From: Stenotrophomonas sp. SY1
Lineage (GTDB): Bacteria > Pseudomonadota > Gammaproteobacteria > Xanthomonadales > Xanthomonadaceae
DNA: 64,000 nt
Reading direction: 5' to 3'
Assembly (NCBI RefSeq): GCF_021202945.1
Contig: NZ_JAJOYR010000001.1
Span: 2,275,543 to 2,339,542, forward strand
Shown: piece by piece, positions 34,315 to 43,740 of the stretch
How positions within the stretch are numbered: position 1 is the stretch's first letter
Layout of the letters: every line of letters starts with the position of its first letter
The notes under the pieces: generated by a model
Told to the model about the DNA's origin: nothing
Database searches by the model: none
Seen by the model: only the letters and a program-made list of their open reading frames with translations
Program-made: the position numbers and the translations under genes

Positions 34315-37044
34315 ATGGATCTGGCAAGCAACATACTGGCAGCGCTGGCGGGGCCGGCGCATGCACAACGCTTCCTGCGGCTGCATACCGCGCTGGGAAG
34401 CGAGGTGCTAGTGGCTGAAACCCTCGATGGCGTCGAGCAGGTCGATGGCCCGGGCTTCCAATGGACCATCACCGCGTTGTCCACCGATGCCGGGTTGGAT
34501 CTGGGGCCGCTGGTCGGCCAGGCCGCACTGCTTCAACTGCAACAGGCCGACGGCAACCTGCGCCCGCTGCATGGCCGGATCACCGCCGCCGAGCGCATCG
34601 GCAGCAACGGCGGCCTTGCCCGCTACCGCCTGCGCCTGCAGCCATGGCTGGCGTTCCTGTCCCAGCGCGTGGACAGCTACGTATTCCACGACAAGACCAT
34701 CGTGCAGATCGTGGAGGATGTATTCGCCGACTACGGCGTGTTGGCACCGGCGTGGCGCTGGTCGTTGCGTGATGCCAACCAGTACGCGCGGCGCAGTCTG
34801 ACCACGCAGTACCAGGAGAGCGACCAGGCCTTCGTGCAACGCCTGCTCGCCGAAGAAGGCATCTATTACTGGTTCGAGCACGAGGGGCAACCTTCGGACG
34901 CGGACTTCGGCAAGCACACGCTGGTACTGGCCGACCACGGCCACGACGCCACCGATGCGGGCAGCGTGCGTTTCCATCGGCGCGATGAAAGCGAGCGCAG
35001 CGACACCGTGCAGCGCTGGGACGTGGCGCGGCGGTGGCGCACCCACCGCGTGGAGCGCGCGACCTGGGACCATCGCACCCTCGAGCGCCGGCAGGCCAGC
35101 GCCGCGGCGGAGAGTGCCAGCGACTTCGGCATCGTCGACCGCGACACCGGCGGTCCTTACGGTTGGCAGGACAATGCGCGCGGGCAACGCCGCGCCCAGC
35201 AGCACCTGGATGCGCCGCGCGTCCAGACCCACCAGATCGAAGGCGCCGGCCAGTGGCGGGCGCTCGCACCCGGCACCCGGTTTGGCCTGCAGCAGCATCC
35301 GCAGGTGCAGGGTGATGCCCGCTTCTTCTGCCTGTCGGTGCAGCACCAGGCACGCAACAACCTGGACGCCGACGTGTTCGATGCACTGGAGCAGTTGCTT
35401 GGGCCTGCGGCCATCGCGGTACCGTCGCTGCCTGCCGCACTGGCCGGCACCGCCCAAGCCGATGCAAGCCGCAGCGTGGAGACCGCCTTCTACGACAACC
35501 ACTTCGTCGCCGTGCCGGCCGAGGTAAGTTACCGGCCGCAGACAGACGATGGCCATGGCGGGCGCCTGCATCCGCGCCCCACCATCACCGGTACGCTCAG
35601 CGCCATCGTGGTCAGTGACGGCGAGCCACTGCTGTCCGACCGTGACCACCGCATCAAGGTGCAGTTCCCGTGGCAGCGTGGTGGCAACGGCAGCAGCGGC
35701 CGCGATCATCCGGGGGGTGACAACAATGCCAGTGCCGACGGCAACGCCTGGACCTGGGTGCGGGTGATGACGCCCTGGGCCGGCGACAACTGGGGCGGCG
35801 TGGTGTTGCCACGGCGCGGCCAGGAAGTGCTGGTGGCCTTCCTGGAAGGCGACATCGACCGGCCCGTGGTGGTCGGCAGCCTTTACAACGGCCGCGGCCA
35901 GCAGGATGCACAGCACAACCAGATCAACGGCGGTGGCGCCAACGCCACCGGCAACGCGGCGGCCTGGTTCGAAGGCAACGACCACGCCGCGGTGTTCACC
36001 GGCTTCAAGAGCCAGGCGCTGGCCGAAAGCCAGTCGGGCACCGGCGGCTACCAGCAACTGCGCTTTGACGACACCCCCGGCCAAGGCCGCACCCAGCTGT
36101 CCACCACCCAGCATGAAAGTGCGCTCACCTTGGGCCATATCAAAGCGGGGCAGGACAACGTGCGTGGTGCCGAGCGCGGCTTCGGCGCCGAGCTTTCCAC
36201 CCGCGCCCAGGGCAGCCTGCGTGCCGGCAAGGGCCTGCTACTGACCACCGAGCAGGGTGCACAGCAGCTCTCCGCGTCGCAGGCACTGTCGCAGCTGATG
36301 GAAGGCCAGAACCTGTTGAAGTCATTGGCCGACTCGGCGAAGGAGCAGAAGGCGCAGCTGCCCAAAGACCAGGACGAACTACCTGCAGACAGAATGCTGA
36401 GCGAGTTGCAGGAGCAGCTCAAGGCGACGCAGGGCGGCAGCAGCGGTGGCGCCATTGCCGGTGGCGGCGGTGAGGCGCCGGGTTGGAGTGCGCCGGCACT
36501 GCTGGGCAGCGGCGTGGCAGGCGTGCTCAGCCTGACGCCTGCCGACCAGGCCTGGGTGAGCGGCACGCACACCCTGCTGAGCGCGGGCGTGGCCCTGAAC
36601 TGGATGACGCAGGGTGCGCTTACCCTGGCCGTCGCCAACGGCCTGGTCGTCTATACCGCTGGCCAGAAGGCACGGGGCGAAAGCCCCAACCAGGAGAGCG
36701 GCATCGCGTTGCACGCCGCGCAGGGCAAGGTCAGCGCCAGGGCGCACAAGAACCTGGCCAAGGTGGCCGCCAAGACCGACGTACGCATCGCCAGCACCGA
36801 AGCGGACGTGCAGTTGTCCGCACCCACCAAGCACCTGCTGGCCAATGCCGCTGGTGCGTACATCCGGATCGAGGGCGACAACATCGAGCTGGGCGCGCCG
36901 GGGAAGATCGAGTTCAGGGCGAGTCAGAGGGAGTGGGTTGGGCCGGCGAGTACAAGCGGCTCTCAATCCATTCCGGAAGCCGAGCTGAAAGCATGCCCCA
37001 CCAAGGATGATGCGGCGGCAGCATCCGGCGCAGCATTTATTTGA
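34315..37044 (+). CDS. vgrG: VgrG spike protein B
   Basis: The 909-residue protein has the gp27-like region ('RSLTTQYQESDQAFVQRLLAEEGIYYWF', abbreviated: QYQESDQAFVQRLLAEEG), the gp5 OB fold ('DHRIKVQFPWQRGG', 'GVVLPRRGQEVLVAFLEGD', 'RPVVVGSLYNG') and a DUF2345 beta-helix tail ('YIRIEGDNIELGAPGKIEF'). It ends in a short Ala-rich tail with no extra domain. The ATG at 34315 is 6 nt after AGGGA; the ATG at 34309 is too close to it. The next genes are an adaptor and a VasX-like effector, so this spike should carry that toxin. Confidence 0.95.
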   Translation: MDLASNILAALAGPAHAQRFLRLHTALGSEVLVAETLDGVEQVDGPGFQWTITALSTDAGLDLGPLVGQAALLQLQQADGNLRPLHGRITAAERIGSNGGLARYRLRLQPWLAFLSQRVDSYVFHDKTIVQIVEDVFADYGVLAPAWRWSLRDANQYARRSLTTQYQESDQAFVQRLLAEEGIYYWFEHEGQPSDADFGKHTLVLADHGHDATDAGSVRFHRRDESERSDTVQRWDVARRWRTHRVERATWDHRTLERRQASAAAESASDFGIVDRDTGGPYGWQDNARGQRRAQQHLDAPRVQTHQIEGAGQWRALAPGTRFGLQQHPQVQGDARFFCLSVQHQARNNLDADVFDALEQLLGPAAIAVPSLPAALAGTAQADASRSVETAFYDNHFVAVPAEVSYRPQTDDGHGGRLHPRPTITGTLSAIVVSDGEPLLSDRDHRIKVQFPWQRGGNGSSGRDHPGGDNNASADGNAWTWVRVMTPWAGDNWGGVVLPRRGQEVLVAFLEGDIDRPVVVGSLYNGRGQQDAQHNQINGGGANATGNAAAWFEGNDHAAVFTGFKSQALAESQSGTGGYQQLRFDDTPGQGRTQLSTTQHESALTLGHIKAGQDNVRGAERGFGAELSTRAQGSLRAGKGLLLTTEQGAQQLSASQALSQLMEGQNLLKSLADSAKEQKAQLPKDQDELPADRMLSELQEQLKATQGGSSGGAIAGGGGEAPGWSAPALLGSGVAGVLSLTPADQAWVSGTHTLLSAGVALNWMTQGALTLAVANGLVVYTAGQKARGESPNQESGIALHAAQGKVSARAHKNLAKVAAKTDVRIASTEADVQLSAPTKHLLANAAGAYIRIEGDNIELGAPGKIEFRASQREWVGPASTSGSQSIPEAELKACPTKDDAAAASGAAFI

Positions 37045-37048
37045 AGAC

Positions 37049-38011
37049 ATGGATACAAACAGGAATAACAGGTCTATTCATAGGTTCCTAGCCGAGCGAG
37101 CTGCTCACTCAGACGACGGACTCGTCGTGATGCTGGACCGTTTTCTAGGCAACAGCGTTGATCTCGATGTATTCGCGGTTCGCGGCTGCGATTCGGCTGA
37201 GGTACGTCTAAGGCATCCTGCGTTCACGGATATCAGTCGTACGCCGCTACTGCTTCGTATAAGGCCAGAAGACTCGGATTTGATCGCTCTCGTCCTCGAC
37301 TGGGCGATGCGTGAGCAGGCTTACCCATATCGGGAGGCGGCGGTCGGGCTGGCTGTGGCGGGGTGGATGGAGACCAGTGCCCCCCTGGAAACCTTGGTCA
37401 GACATCTTGCGGCTGCTATGGAGCAGCGCATTGATACATCCGGTCAACTCAGAGTGTTGCGACTCTCTGACCGGCGCGTACTCGAATACGTATGGGAACT
37501 GCTGGACTCCGCTCAGCAGGTTTCGTTGTTGGGACCGATCACTGCATGGCACTTCATTGATCGATGTGATGCGGTTCGGAGCATCGGCTGCACAAGTGCT
37601 GATCAAGATGATGGCATTCCTCCTGAGTCCCTGCGGCTTAGCCCTGGACAGTGGCTGCAGTTGGAGCAATGCCAGCAGATCCAGGAGATGGCCCGAGGTT
37701 GGAGAGGCATGGTTGACGTGCTTCCCCGGAATTATCTTCACCAGCTACGTGCAGCGCTTGCTGCAGCAAAACGTCTCGGCTTGGTTGCCAATCATGATGT
37801 TCAACTATTGGCCGCATACATTCTGCAGATTCATCCCTTGCTTGCCAGCCATCACAGGGTAGTTGAGTTGGTTGGACGCTCGATCGTCGAAGGATCCCCG
37901 TTGCAGGATGCTTTGGCTGTGATTCCCGATCCCGAGGGTTGGGAGCAGATAAAGAGCGAGTTGGAGTTAATCAAGCCCCAACAATACGCCTTCGATGCGG
38001 CGCACACTTAA
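37049..38011 (+). CDS. DUF4123-type effector adaptor (Tap/TEC-like)
   Basis: The 320-residue cytosolic protein lies exactly where DUF4123 chaperones sit, between a vgrG and its effector, 4 nt after vgrG-B and 11 nt before the toxin. Its first half has the expected layout: short hydrophobic strands around 'TPLLLRIRPEDSDLIALVLDW' (core 'LLLRIRPEDSDLIALVL') and 'RVLEYVWELLD' with 'HFIDRCDAV', typical of the DUF4123 domain. The C-terminal half is helical. DUF4123 proteins load an effector onto VgrG and are not secreted. The family call rests on pattern and position, not on a search. Confidence 0.72.
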   Translation: MDTNRNNRSIHRFLAERAAHSDDGLVVMLDRFLGNSVDLDVFAVRGCDSAEVRLRHPAFTDISRTPLLLRIRPEDSDLIALVLDWAMREQAYPYREAAVGLAVAGWMETSAPLETLVRHLAAAMEQRIDTSGQLRVLRLSDRRVLEYVWELLDSAQQVSLLGPITAWHFIDRCDAVRSIGCTSADQDDGIPPESLRLSPGQWLQLEQCQQIQEMARGWRGMVDVLPRNYLHQLRAALAAAKRLGLVANHDVQLLAAYILQIHPLLASHHRVVELVGRSIVEGSPLQDALAVIPDPEGWEQIKSELELIKPQQYAFDAAHT

Positions 38012-38022
38012 GGAAAGCGGAA

Positions 38023-41000
38023 ATGTTCGACGGAAACCAGCCAGTAATGACCTACAGCGCCAAGGCCGTCCAAGCCGCCAGCGCTGCAAGCCGGTGCGGC
38101 CAAGGCGGATGTCCGTCTTGTGTGAAAACAGGGCTGCCGATACTTGTGGTTAGGCCAGGAGTGGTTGCCAAGCCGTTTATGTCCAACATTCAGGGGCACC
38201 TCTCTCCGTTGCTGCAGGGCATTGGTATGCCCAAGCTCAAGTACCTCGACTACGCCGCGCGCACTTTGCGCGAAGGCTACCTGTACGCCTTCTACGAGAC
38301 GGCGCATACACCGGAAATCAGGGCGCAAGGCGGTTGGCAGGTGAACCTTGTGGATGAAGGCGGTTATCTGACTCCAGTGCCGCTTTCGCCTATTCCACTG
38401 GTCGGGGTTGGTGAAGTGCCGCGGTTCTCGTGTGAGCGTACGGCCGGCTACGCTGCTGCGATGTTGTTTGTTATTCCCGATGCGAAGAACACGGGGAGAG
38501 TATGGGTGGCGTTCAGTGAGAGCCCTTGGGCTCCCAAGGTTTTGGAACGCTATGCAAAAGATGAGGGCTTGCGAAACAGGAGAATGGCCTGCATCAACGC
38601 TCCAGCAGCGTCATGCCCAGCGTCGCTACCGTTTACTGCAGGTTCTGCAGAGCAACTCATCTACGACTATTCGTACACGACCGTGGCATTGGCCGGCGAT
38701 GCTGGGCCGTACCCGCGCTGGAGCCCACGCATGGCTAGCGGACTCTCCATGGAGCTGAAACTGCCTGGAACGACGCCTCCCCGGGTGCGTTCTGAAGGTG
38801 CGCAGGATGTTGTGGTTGCTGCCAAGGAAATGCTATCCCGAGGGCGCAATCAGTATTCCGAATCTGATCTGCTGATGGTCATGGTTGACGATATTGTAGG
38901 CATTGCTCATGAAACGGCGGTGCTGCGTACAACCTACTTCAAGAGTGCAAGTGACTACGTTCTTGGTCGTGCCGACGGAAACGCGGAGAAGGCTGACTGG
39001 ATGCTCAAGTCGGCCCTGAGCATAGAAGGCTTGATGGGAAGCTTGAGGCAGGCAGGCCAACGTAAGCAGCAGGAATACGACGAGGCGGGGTATTCGCGCT
39101 ATCACAATACGTCGATGATGTACGACGAGTTTGTGCAACTTCAACAGGGTCAGCAGCTTCCAGCTGAAGCGGAGTTTCTGCCAAGTAGGCGAGTGACGGT
39201 CTCTGCAGGCGGTCCATTGGCTTCAGGCTATTCTGCTCTCGACTATTCGGTTCCTGGAAGGGTAGTTCTGCCTTCCCCGGTCAACCAGGCGGAGGAACAG
39301 TGCGAAAAGCTCCGTAAGAAGCTTCGTGGACGGGGAGCGAAAGCGGACTATCGGAGTTTTCTCGACGCCTACGAGACGCATGCTCGAAGGGACGCGGAGG
39401 GAATTCTGGCAATGGAGGGGGATCATTTCGATTGCCTCGATTGCGCCCCGAGAAAATTCCTGTTCGAGTACGACTTCGACGAAGACGATAAGCTCAGCGG
39501 CTTCTTCTATGCGTGCACCGCTGCCCGCGTCCTTCATGGCGGCCATATCACCGGCAACACCGCACAGGAGCAGGGGGAGGCTGGCGCCGGCAATCTGGGG
39601 AAGGGCAAAGGCGGGGAGTGGTACGCGCGCTACCTTGGCGATGACCCGACCTTGAAGGAAAACATCCTGTTGAGAGCGTTGCTTGGCAATACCTCGCAGG
39701 GCTTCAAGGAGTGGCTCGACAAGCGGGACGGGCACTTCGGCATGATGGGCAACGTTCTCGATAATGTTGAGGAACTTTCGAGGAATCCTGCAGCTGCGGG
39801 CTGGGTGAGGTTCGGAGGGAAGCATTCAAATGCATTGCGCATGCTTGCTTCCGGGTACGTGTCCGGGTTGCTGCCGATTGTCGGGGGAGCGGCATGTCTG
39901 CTTCAGTTGGCAGGGCGCATGACGCCCGTTGCCCTGGCGCGGATGACGAGTTTGATTTCATTGGTAAGCAATGCCGGTGCCCGCCATGCTGGCGCCACTC
40001 TGGTCGGCGTCACCATGCCGCTGTACAAGGCGCTGCGCATATGGCGACGGATGATGATAAATGCGCAGGATGCGGCAATCGCCGCAGGACGTGTTACCGC
40101 AGCGAAAGGATCGGCGGTCGTCAATTTCAGCAGCATGCTGAAATCGATTGGCGCGACTGCGGCTGCGGATACGTTGGTTGAGGTCTACATGTGGGTGGAT
40201 AAGGCTCCGCGTGAGATGGAAGCTTGGGCGCAGGCAAATGCGCTGAAGTCGGTTGCGCTGACAGGAGCCATTCGTCAAGGATCGAGAGCGGCCCAGTACG
40301 CCATTCGATTGATGCCAGGCGTAATGAGTGGAGCCTGGACTCAGGCGACCCGCCATATCAACGGGGCCACGCTTGCGCAGCTGACAGGGACAAGCGGAAA
40401 GGTATTGGCCAATGGAACGGCGATCATGTCCGGTGGTGCCGGGGTTCTTTCTGTTCTTTCGATAATGAAGAACTATGAGCAGTTTTCCAAGGGAAATGAG
40501 GCGGAACGGGCGGAGGCGACAATAGGAATTTTGACCGGTTCCCTTGCGTTCGCCGGCGCTGCATTGACGCTGCAGGAGCAGATATATAAGGCGAAGTCTT
40601 ATGATCTGCGGGCAGCGAATATGAAAATGCTGGCGGGAAGGTTGGTGGCTACAGCGTCGTTTGTAGATGCCGTGGTCAGCGCCGTCAAATTTTTTCAAGC
40701 GAAATCGCGCGGAGACTATGCGGCTTCGGGAGTTTTGGCACTCCAGGCATTTGTGTTGGCCGGCGCCGGCGCCGCGGCATGGGCTGCAGCTGTTGGTTCG
40801 TCAGCAACGATCCTTGGAATTGGAATGACGGGCTGGGGCTTGATTTTGGCTCTGGTTGGCGTGGGTTTGACATTTGTCTACTATTATCTAAAAAATTCCC
40901 CGCTGGAGGATTGGGGAGCTAGGTCTATATGGGGGGCCAATTCTGGCGGCGGGTTTAAGGGTTTGGCGGATGAGCAGTTGAATTTGAATATGCTGCAGTC

Positions 41001-41514
41001 CGGCGCTAAGTTTGAGTTCGAGGATAGGCTGTTTACGGATATGAATACTCCTGGTGGTAAAGGGATATTCTCCAATATAACGCCATGGATGGTTCTTAAG
41101 AATATACTCGGCGATAAAGATCGCCTGAAGCGAGGAGGGGTTCGTGAGGGCTGGGTTAGGATCACTATGCCCAGTGAACTCAAGAGTACGGTCCGCATTT
41201 GCATAGGGGTATATGCAAGAAAGACTTTTAGTAGGCATATGGTGTTGGCCGGGGCATATTTGCCTGGTGATATGCCCTTGGGTGCTCTCATGGATGAGTA
41301 CCCGGATGTTGTAGATATTCGCGGGGAAGTTATCGACACTGGAATTCAGAAGGATGAAAGCGGAGCTTTCGAGTTGGTGACGGCATACGGAATTCCTAAT
41401 TTCAGGTACACAGACGCGCACGCAGTTATTTGGTTGCAAGAGATGGATGAAGATGCCGGTAACTTTGCGAAATCTTCGTTCAAGATAAGGTTGACGGACG
41501 GCGGGGATTCGTGA
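38023..41514 (+). CDS. VasX-like T6SS effector with C-terminal membrane segments
   Basis: The 1163-residue protein begins with the VasX N-terminal-region pattern 'CGQGGCPSCVKTGLPILVVR', followed by 'GYLYAFYE'. The middle is soluble and partly coiled. From about residue 630 there are several hydrophobic helices ('LLPIVGGAACLLQLAG', 'GWGLILALVGVGLTFVYYYL'), as in pore-forming colicin-like toxins. No signal peptide is present. Base composition falls from high GC to about 40% near 41041-41100, so the C-terminal toxin part looks exchanged. The likely action is damage to the target inner membrane. AAGGAAA precedes the ATG. Three related membrane proteins follow and are the probable immunity set. 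Confidence 0.8.
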   Translation: MFDGNQPVMTYSAKAVQAASAASRCGQGGCPSCVKTGLPILVVRPGVVAKPFMSNIQGHLSPLLQGIGMPKLKYLDYAARTLREGYLYAFYETAHTPEIRAQGGWQVNLVDEGGYLTPVPLSPIPLVGVGEVPRFSCERTAGYAAAMLFVIPDAKNTGRVWVAFSESPWAPKVLERYAKDEGLRNRRMACINAPAASCPASLPFTAGSAEQLIYDYSYTTVALAGDAGPYPRWSPRMASGLSMELKLPGTTPPRVRSEGAQDVVVAAKEMLSRGRNQYSESDLLMVMVDDIVGIAHETAVLRTTYFKSASDYVLGRADGNAEKADWMLKSALSIEGLMGSLRQAGQRKQQEYDEAGYSRYHNTSMMYDEFVQLQQGQQLPAEAEFLPSRRVTVSAGGPLASGYSALDYSVPGRVVLPSPVNQAEEQCEKLRKKLRGRGAKADYRSFLDAYETHARRDAEGILAMEGDHFDCLDCAPRKFLFEYDFDEDDKLSGFFYACTAARVLHGGHITGNTAQEQGEAGAGNLGKGKGGEWYARYLGDDPTLKENILLRALLGNTSQGFKEWLDKRDGHFGMMGNVLDNVEELSRNPAAAGWVRFGGKHSNALRMLASGYVSGLLPIVGGAACLLQLAGRMTPVALARMTSLISLVSNAGARHAGATLVGVTMPLYKALRIWRRMMINAQDAAIAAGRVTAAKGSAVVNFSSMLKSIGATAAADTLVEVYMWVDKAPREMEAWAQANALKSVALTGAIRQGSRAAQYAIRLMPGVMSGAWTQATRHINGATLAQLTGTSGKVLANGTAIMSGGAGVLSVLSIMKNYEQFSKGNEAERAEATIGILTGSLAFAGAALTLQEQIYKAKSYDLRAANMKMLAGRLVATASFVDAVVSAVKFFQAKSRGDYAASGVLALQAFVLAGAGAAAWAAAVGSSATILGIGMTGWGLILALVGVGLTFVYYYLKNSPLEDWGARSIWGANSGGGFKGLADEQLNLNMLQSGAKFEFEDRLFTDMNTPGGKGIFSNITPWMVLKNILGDKDRLKRGGVREGWVRITMPSELKSTVRICIGVYARKTFSRHMVLAGAYLPGDMPLGALMDEYPDVVDIRGEVIDTGIQKDESGAFELVTAYGIPNFRYTDAHAVIWLQEMDEDAGNFAKSSFKIRLTDGGDS

Positions 41515-42422
41515 TGCTCAGAGAGACAACAGTAGCGGTGTGGAAGAGCGCTGAGCCGGAAGTGGTATTTACACCGGAGCTTTTCAAAGAGAACGCTCAT
41601 GCGCGGCGGACACCATTTCGCGTCCTGCCACCGGATCATAGTGTGTCATTGAGTGTCGATCCGGTTGCTTTTGATGCTGTGCTGCGAGTCCATCCCGATG
41701 CATTGGAAGTTGGGACCGTTCGTGGTGAGTACTCGAAAGATATCAAGTGGTCGAAATTTTCAGCGTTCTTTATGTGGGCATTTGGCATTTTTTCGCTCGC
41801 AATAATGCTTCTGTCGGTTGGGAGGGGGGGGGAGGTCAACCCTCTTTATGAACTGTACATTGTTGGTCTATTTGGCTTCATGTCATACTTTATGCTTTGC
41901 TTTGGTTCCTATTTTTGGCGATCGGCGAAAGTTAATTCTCTGGATGATCCTGTTATGTTCAACAGGAAGTCCAGGCTCGTTTATGTTCTTCCGTATTTGA
42001 AGGGGGGCTTCTTTAAGTTCTGGGTGAGCGGCTCTCATGGTGCGCCCGTCTCCTACAGGTGGGATGATCAGATCAGGGCGCGCATCTACAGCTACATCTA
42101 TTTCCGGGGGGCGAACCTCGCTTCCGAAGGTTTCGAGCTGGGCTTGCTGGCGATCCGCGAGGGAACCGGTAACGAAGTCGAGCACCTGATTCAGCTGGGC
42201 GTCCAATCCAATGGCTTCGACAGCACACAGTTGGCGCTGTGGGAGCACATCCGCCAGTACATGGAGGAAGATGGTCCGCCGCTGCAGCCAGGCGACAAGC
42301 TGCGCGCAACGGATCTGTCGCGTGTCCCAGAATTTCCACCTGAAATTGTTGCTGCAGCCGGTGGCCCGGCATTGGATCAGGAAGCTATCGATCAACTGGT
42401 ACAGCAGAAGGCAAGGCCATAG
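41514..42422 (+). CDS. Putative immunity protein 1 (DUF6708-like membrane protein)
   Basis: The 302-residue protein starts inside the effector stop (TGATG), as expected for an immunity gene made together with its toxin. It has a soluble N-terminal part, a two-helix membrane hairpin (about residues 82-135: 'AFFMWAFGIFSLAIMLL' and 'GLFGFMSYFMLCFGSYF'), and a C-terminal soluble domain with 'RIYSYIYFRGANLAS' and 'LALWEHIRQYMEEDGPPL'. The layout resembles the DUF6708 group found behind VasX-like effectors. A 9-G tract lies between the two helices. A close paralogue of equal length follows. Confidence 0.72.
   Translation: MLRETTVAVWKSAEPEVVFTPELFKENAHARRTPFRVLPPDHSVSLSVDPVAFDAVLRVHPDALEVGTVRGEYSKDIKWSKFSAFFMWAFGIFSLAIMLLSVGRGGEVNPLYELYIVGLFGFMSYFMLCFGSYFWRSAKVNSLDDPVMFNRKSRLVYVLPYLKGGFFKFWVSGSHGAPVSYRWDDQIRARIYSYIYFRGANLASEGFELGLLAIREGTGNEVEHLIQLGVQSNGFDSTQLALWEHIRQYMEEDGPPLQPGDKLRATDLSRVPEFPPEIVAAAGGPALDQEAIDQLVQQKARP
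41824..41832 (+). repeat. Homopolymeric tract of nine G residues in an immunity gene
   Basis: Nine consecutive G bases encode part of the Gly-Arg-Gly-Gly loop between the two membrane helices of immunity protein 1. The paralogue at 42579-43487 lacks it. Slippage here would shift the frame and remove the conserved C-terminal domain. Confidence 0.85.
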
Positions 42423-42578
42423 TCAGGCAGGCGGGGCGCATCATCCGTCCGTTCACTGTAATGCAAGGATGCATAGCGGCTTATGCTGGGTTCTTTGGAG
42501 GAGAGAGGCAGTGCTGATCGTTGAATATCCCCGGGAATCAGGCGGGGCGACGTCGCTCGCTAATGGATGCGATCCTTA

Positions 42579-43487
42579 ATGCTCAGAGAGACAACAGTAG
42601 CGGAATGGAAGAGTGCTGAGCCGGAAGTGGTGTTTTCGTCCGAGCTTTTGAAGAATAATGCTCACGCACGACGCGCCCCATTTCGTATTCTTCCTTCGGA
42701 TCACGGTGAGTCATTGAACGTCGATCCTGTCGCATTTGATGCTGTACTGAGGGTTCATCCCGATGCTTTGGAGGTGGGTACGATTCGTGGTGAGTATGCT
42801 AAAAATGTCATGTGGTCCAAGTTTTCGGCATTTTTCATGTGGGGTGGCGCACTATTTGTTTTCTCATGTGTGCTGTGGCTGAATATTACTTCGAGTTTTT
42901 CATTTTCAGGTGCCGCTCTATTTGTTTCGTCTTTGTTCTGTTTTACATCTTATTCTCTTTTTTGCTTTGGTTGCTATTTTTGGCGTCTGGTGAAGTTGAG
43001 TTCGCTAGATGATCCGGTAATGTTTAATCGTAGGTTGAGGTTGGTTTATATTCTTCCTTATGTGAAAGGTGGATTCTTTAAGTTCTGGGAGAAGGGCTCG
43101 CATGGAACGCCTATCTCCTATAAATGGGATGATCAGATTCGCGCGCGCATCTATAGCTACATCTACTTTCGAGGGGCGAACCTTGCTTCCGAAGGTTTCG
43201 AGCTGGGCTTGCTGGCGCTCCGCGAGGGAACCGGCAACGAAGTCGAGCATCTGATCCAGTTGGGTGTCCAATCCAATGGCTTCGATAGCACACAGTTGGC
43301 GCTGTGGGAGCACATCCGGCAGTACATGGAGGAAGACGGTCCGCCGCTGCAGGCAGGCGACAAGCTGCGCGCAACGGATCTATCGCGTGTTCCAGAGTTT
43401 CCACCTGAGATTGTTGCCGCAGCCGGTGGCCCGGCATTGGATCAGGAAGCTATCGATGAGCTGGTGCGGCAGAAGGCACGGGTATAG
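42579..43487 (+). CDS. Putative immunity protein 2 (paralogue of protein 1)
   Basis: It has the same length (302 residues) and the same first bases (ATGCTCAGAGAGACAACAGT) as the preceding gene. The N-terminal and especially the C-terminal domains are nearly identical, while the membrane hairpin differs strongly ('FVFSCVLWLNITSSFSFSGA' versus the first copy). GC content in this hairpin is low, about 35% at 42901-42960. The ATG at 42579 is chosen by alignment with the first copy; an in-frame ATG at 42567 would add four residues. It is probably a second immunity variant that arose by tandem duplication, with the toxin-contacting part diverged. Confidence 0.7.
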   Translation: MLRETTVAEWKSAEPEVVFSSELLKNNAHARRAPFRILPSDHGESLNVDPVAFDAVLRVHPDALEVGTIRGEYAKNVMWSKFSAFFMWGGALFVFSCVLWLNITSSFSFSGAALFVSSLFCFTSYSLFCFGCYFWRLVKLSSLDDPVMFNRRLRLVYILPYVKGGFFKFWEKGSHGTPISYKWDDQIRARIYSYIYFRGANLASEGFELGLLALREGTGNEVEHLIQLGVQSNGFDSTQLALWEHIRQYMEEDGPPLQAGDKLRATDLSRVPEFPPEIVAAAGGPALDQEAIDELVRQKARV

Positions 43488-43707
43488 TTCGGTGGCTGGC
43501 TGCGCGATGAGTGCCTCAACGAATCCAGCTTCCCGACATTACGTCGTTCGCACACCAGTATCGGAAGTTGACAACGTGACTGCGCCGAAGAGCGATCCCA
43601 AACAGCACTCATCAGTATCGAAGTCCCTATCCCATCGCTACTCACCTGAGGGGCGTCGCCCAACCATGGCCGGTTTGATTCGAGAGATACACAGAAGGAG
43701 CCGTACA

Positions 43708-43740
43708 ATGCGATGTTTCCTGCAGCAGGGTACCGCATGA
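43708..43740 (+). other. Possible 10-codon leader ORF before the third immunity gene
   Basis: AAGGAG (43695-43700) is 7 nt before the ATG at 43708, which opens a frame of only ten codons. Its TGA overlaps the in-frame ATG at 43737 of the next gene (ATGA). It may serve translational coupling; it may also be chance. Confidence 0.35.
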
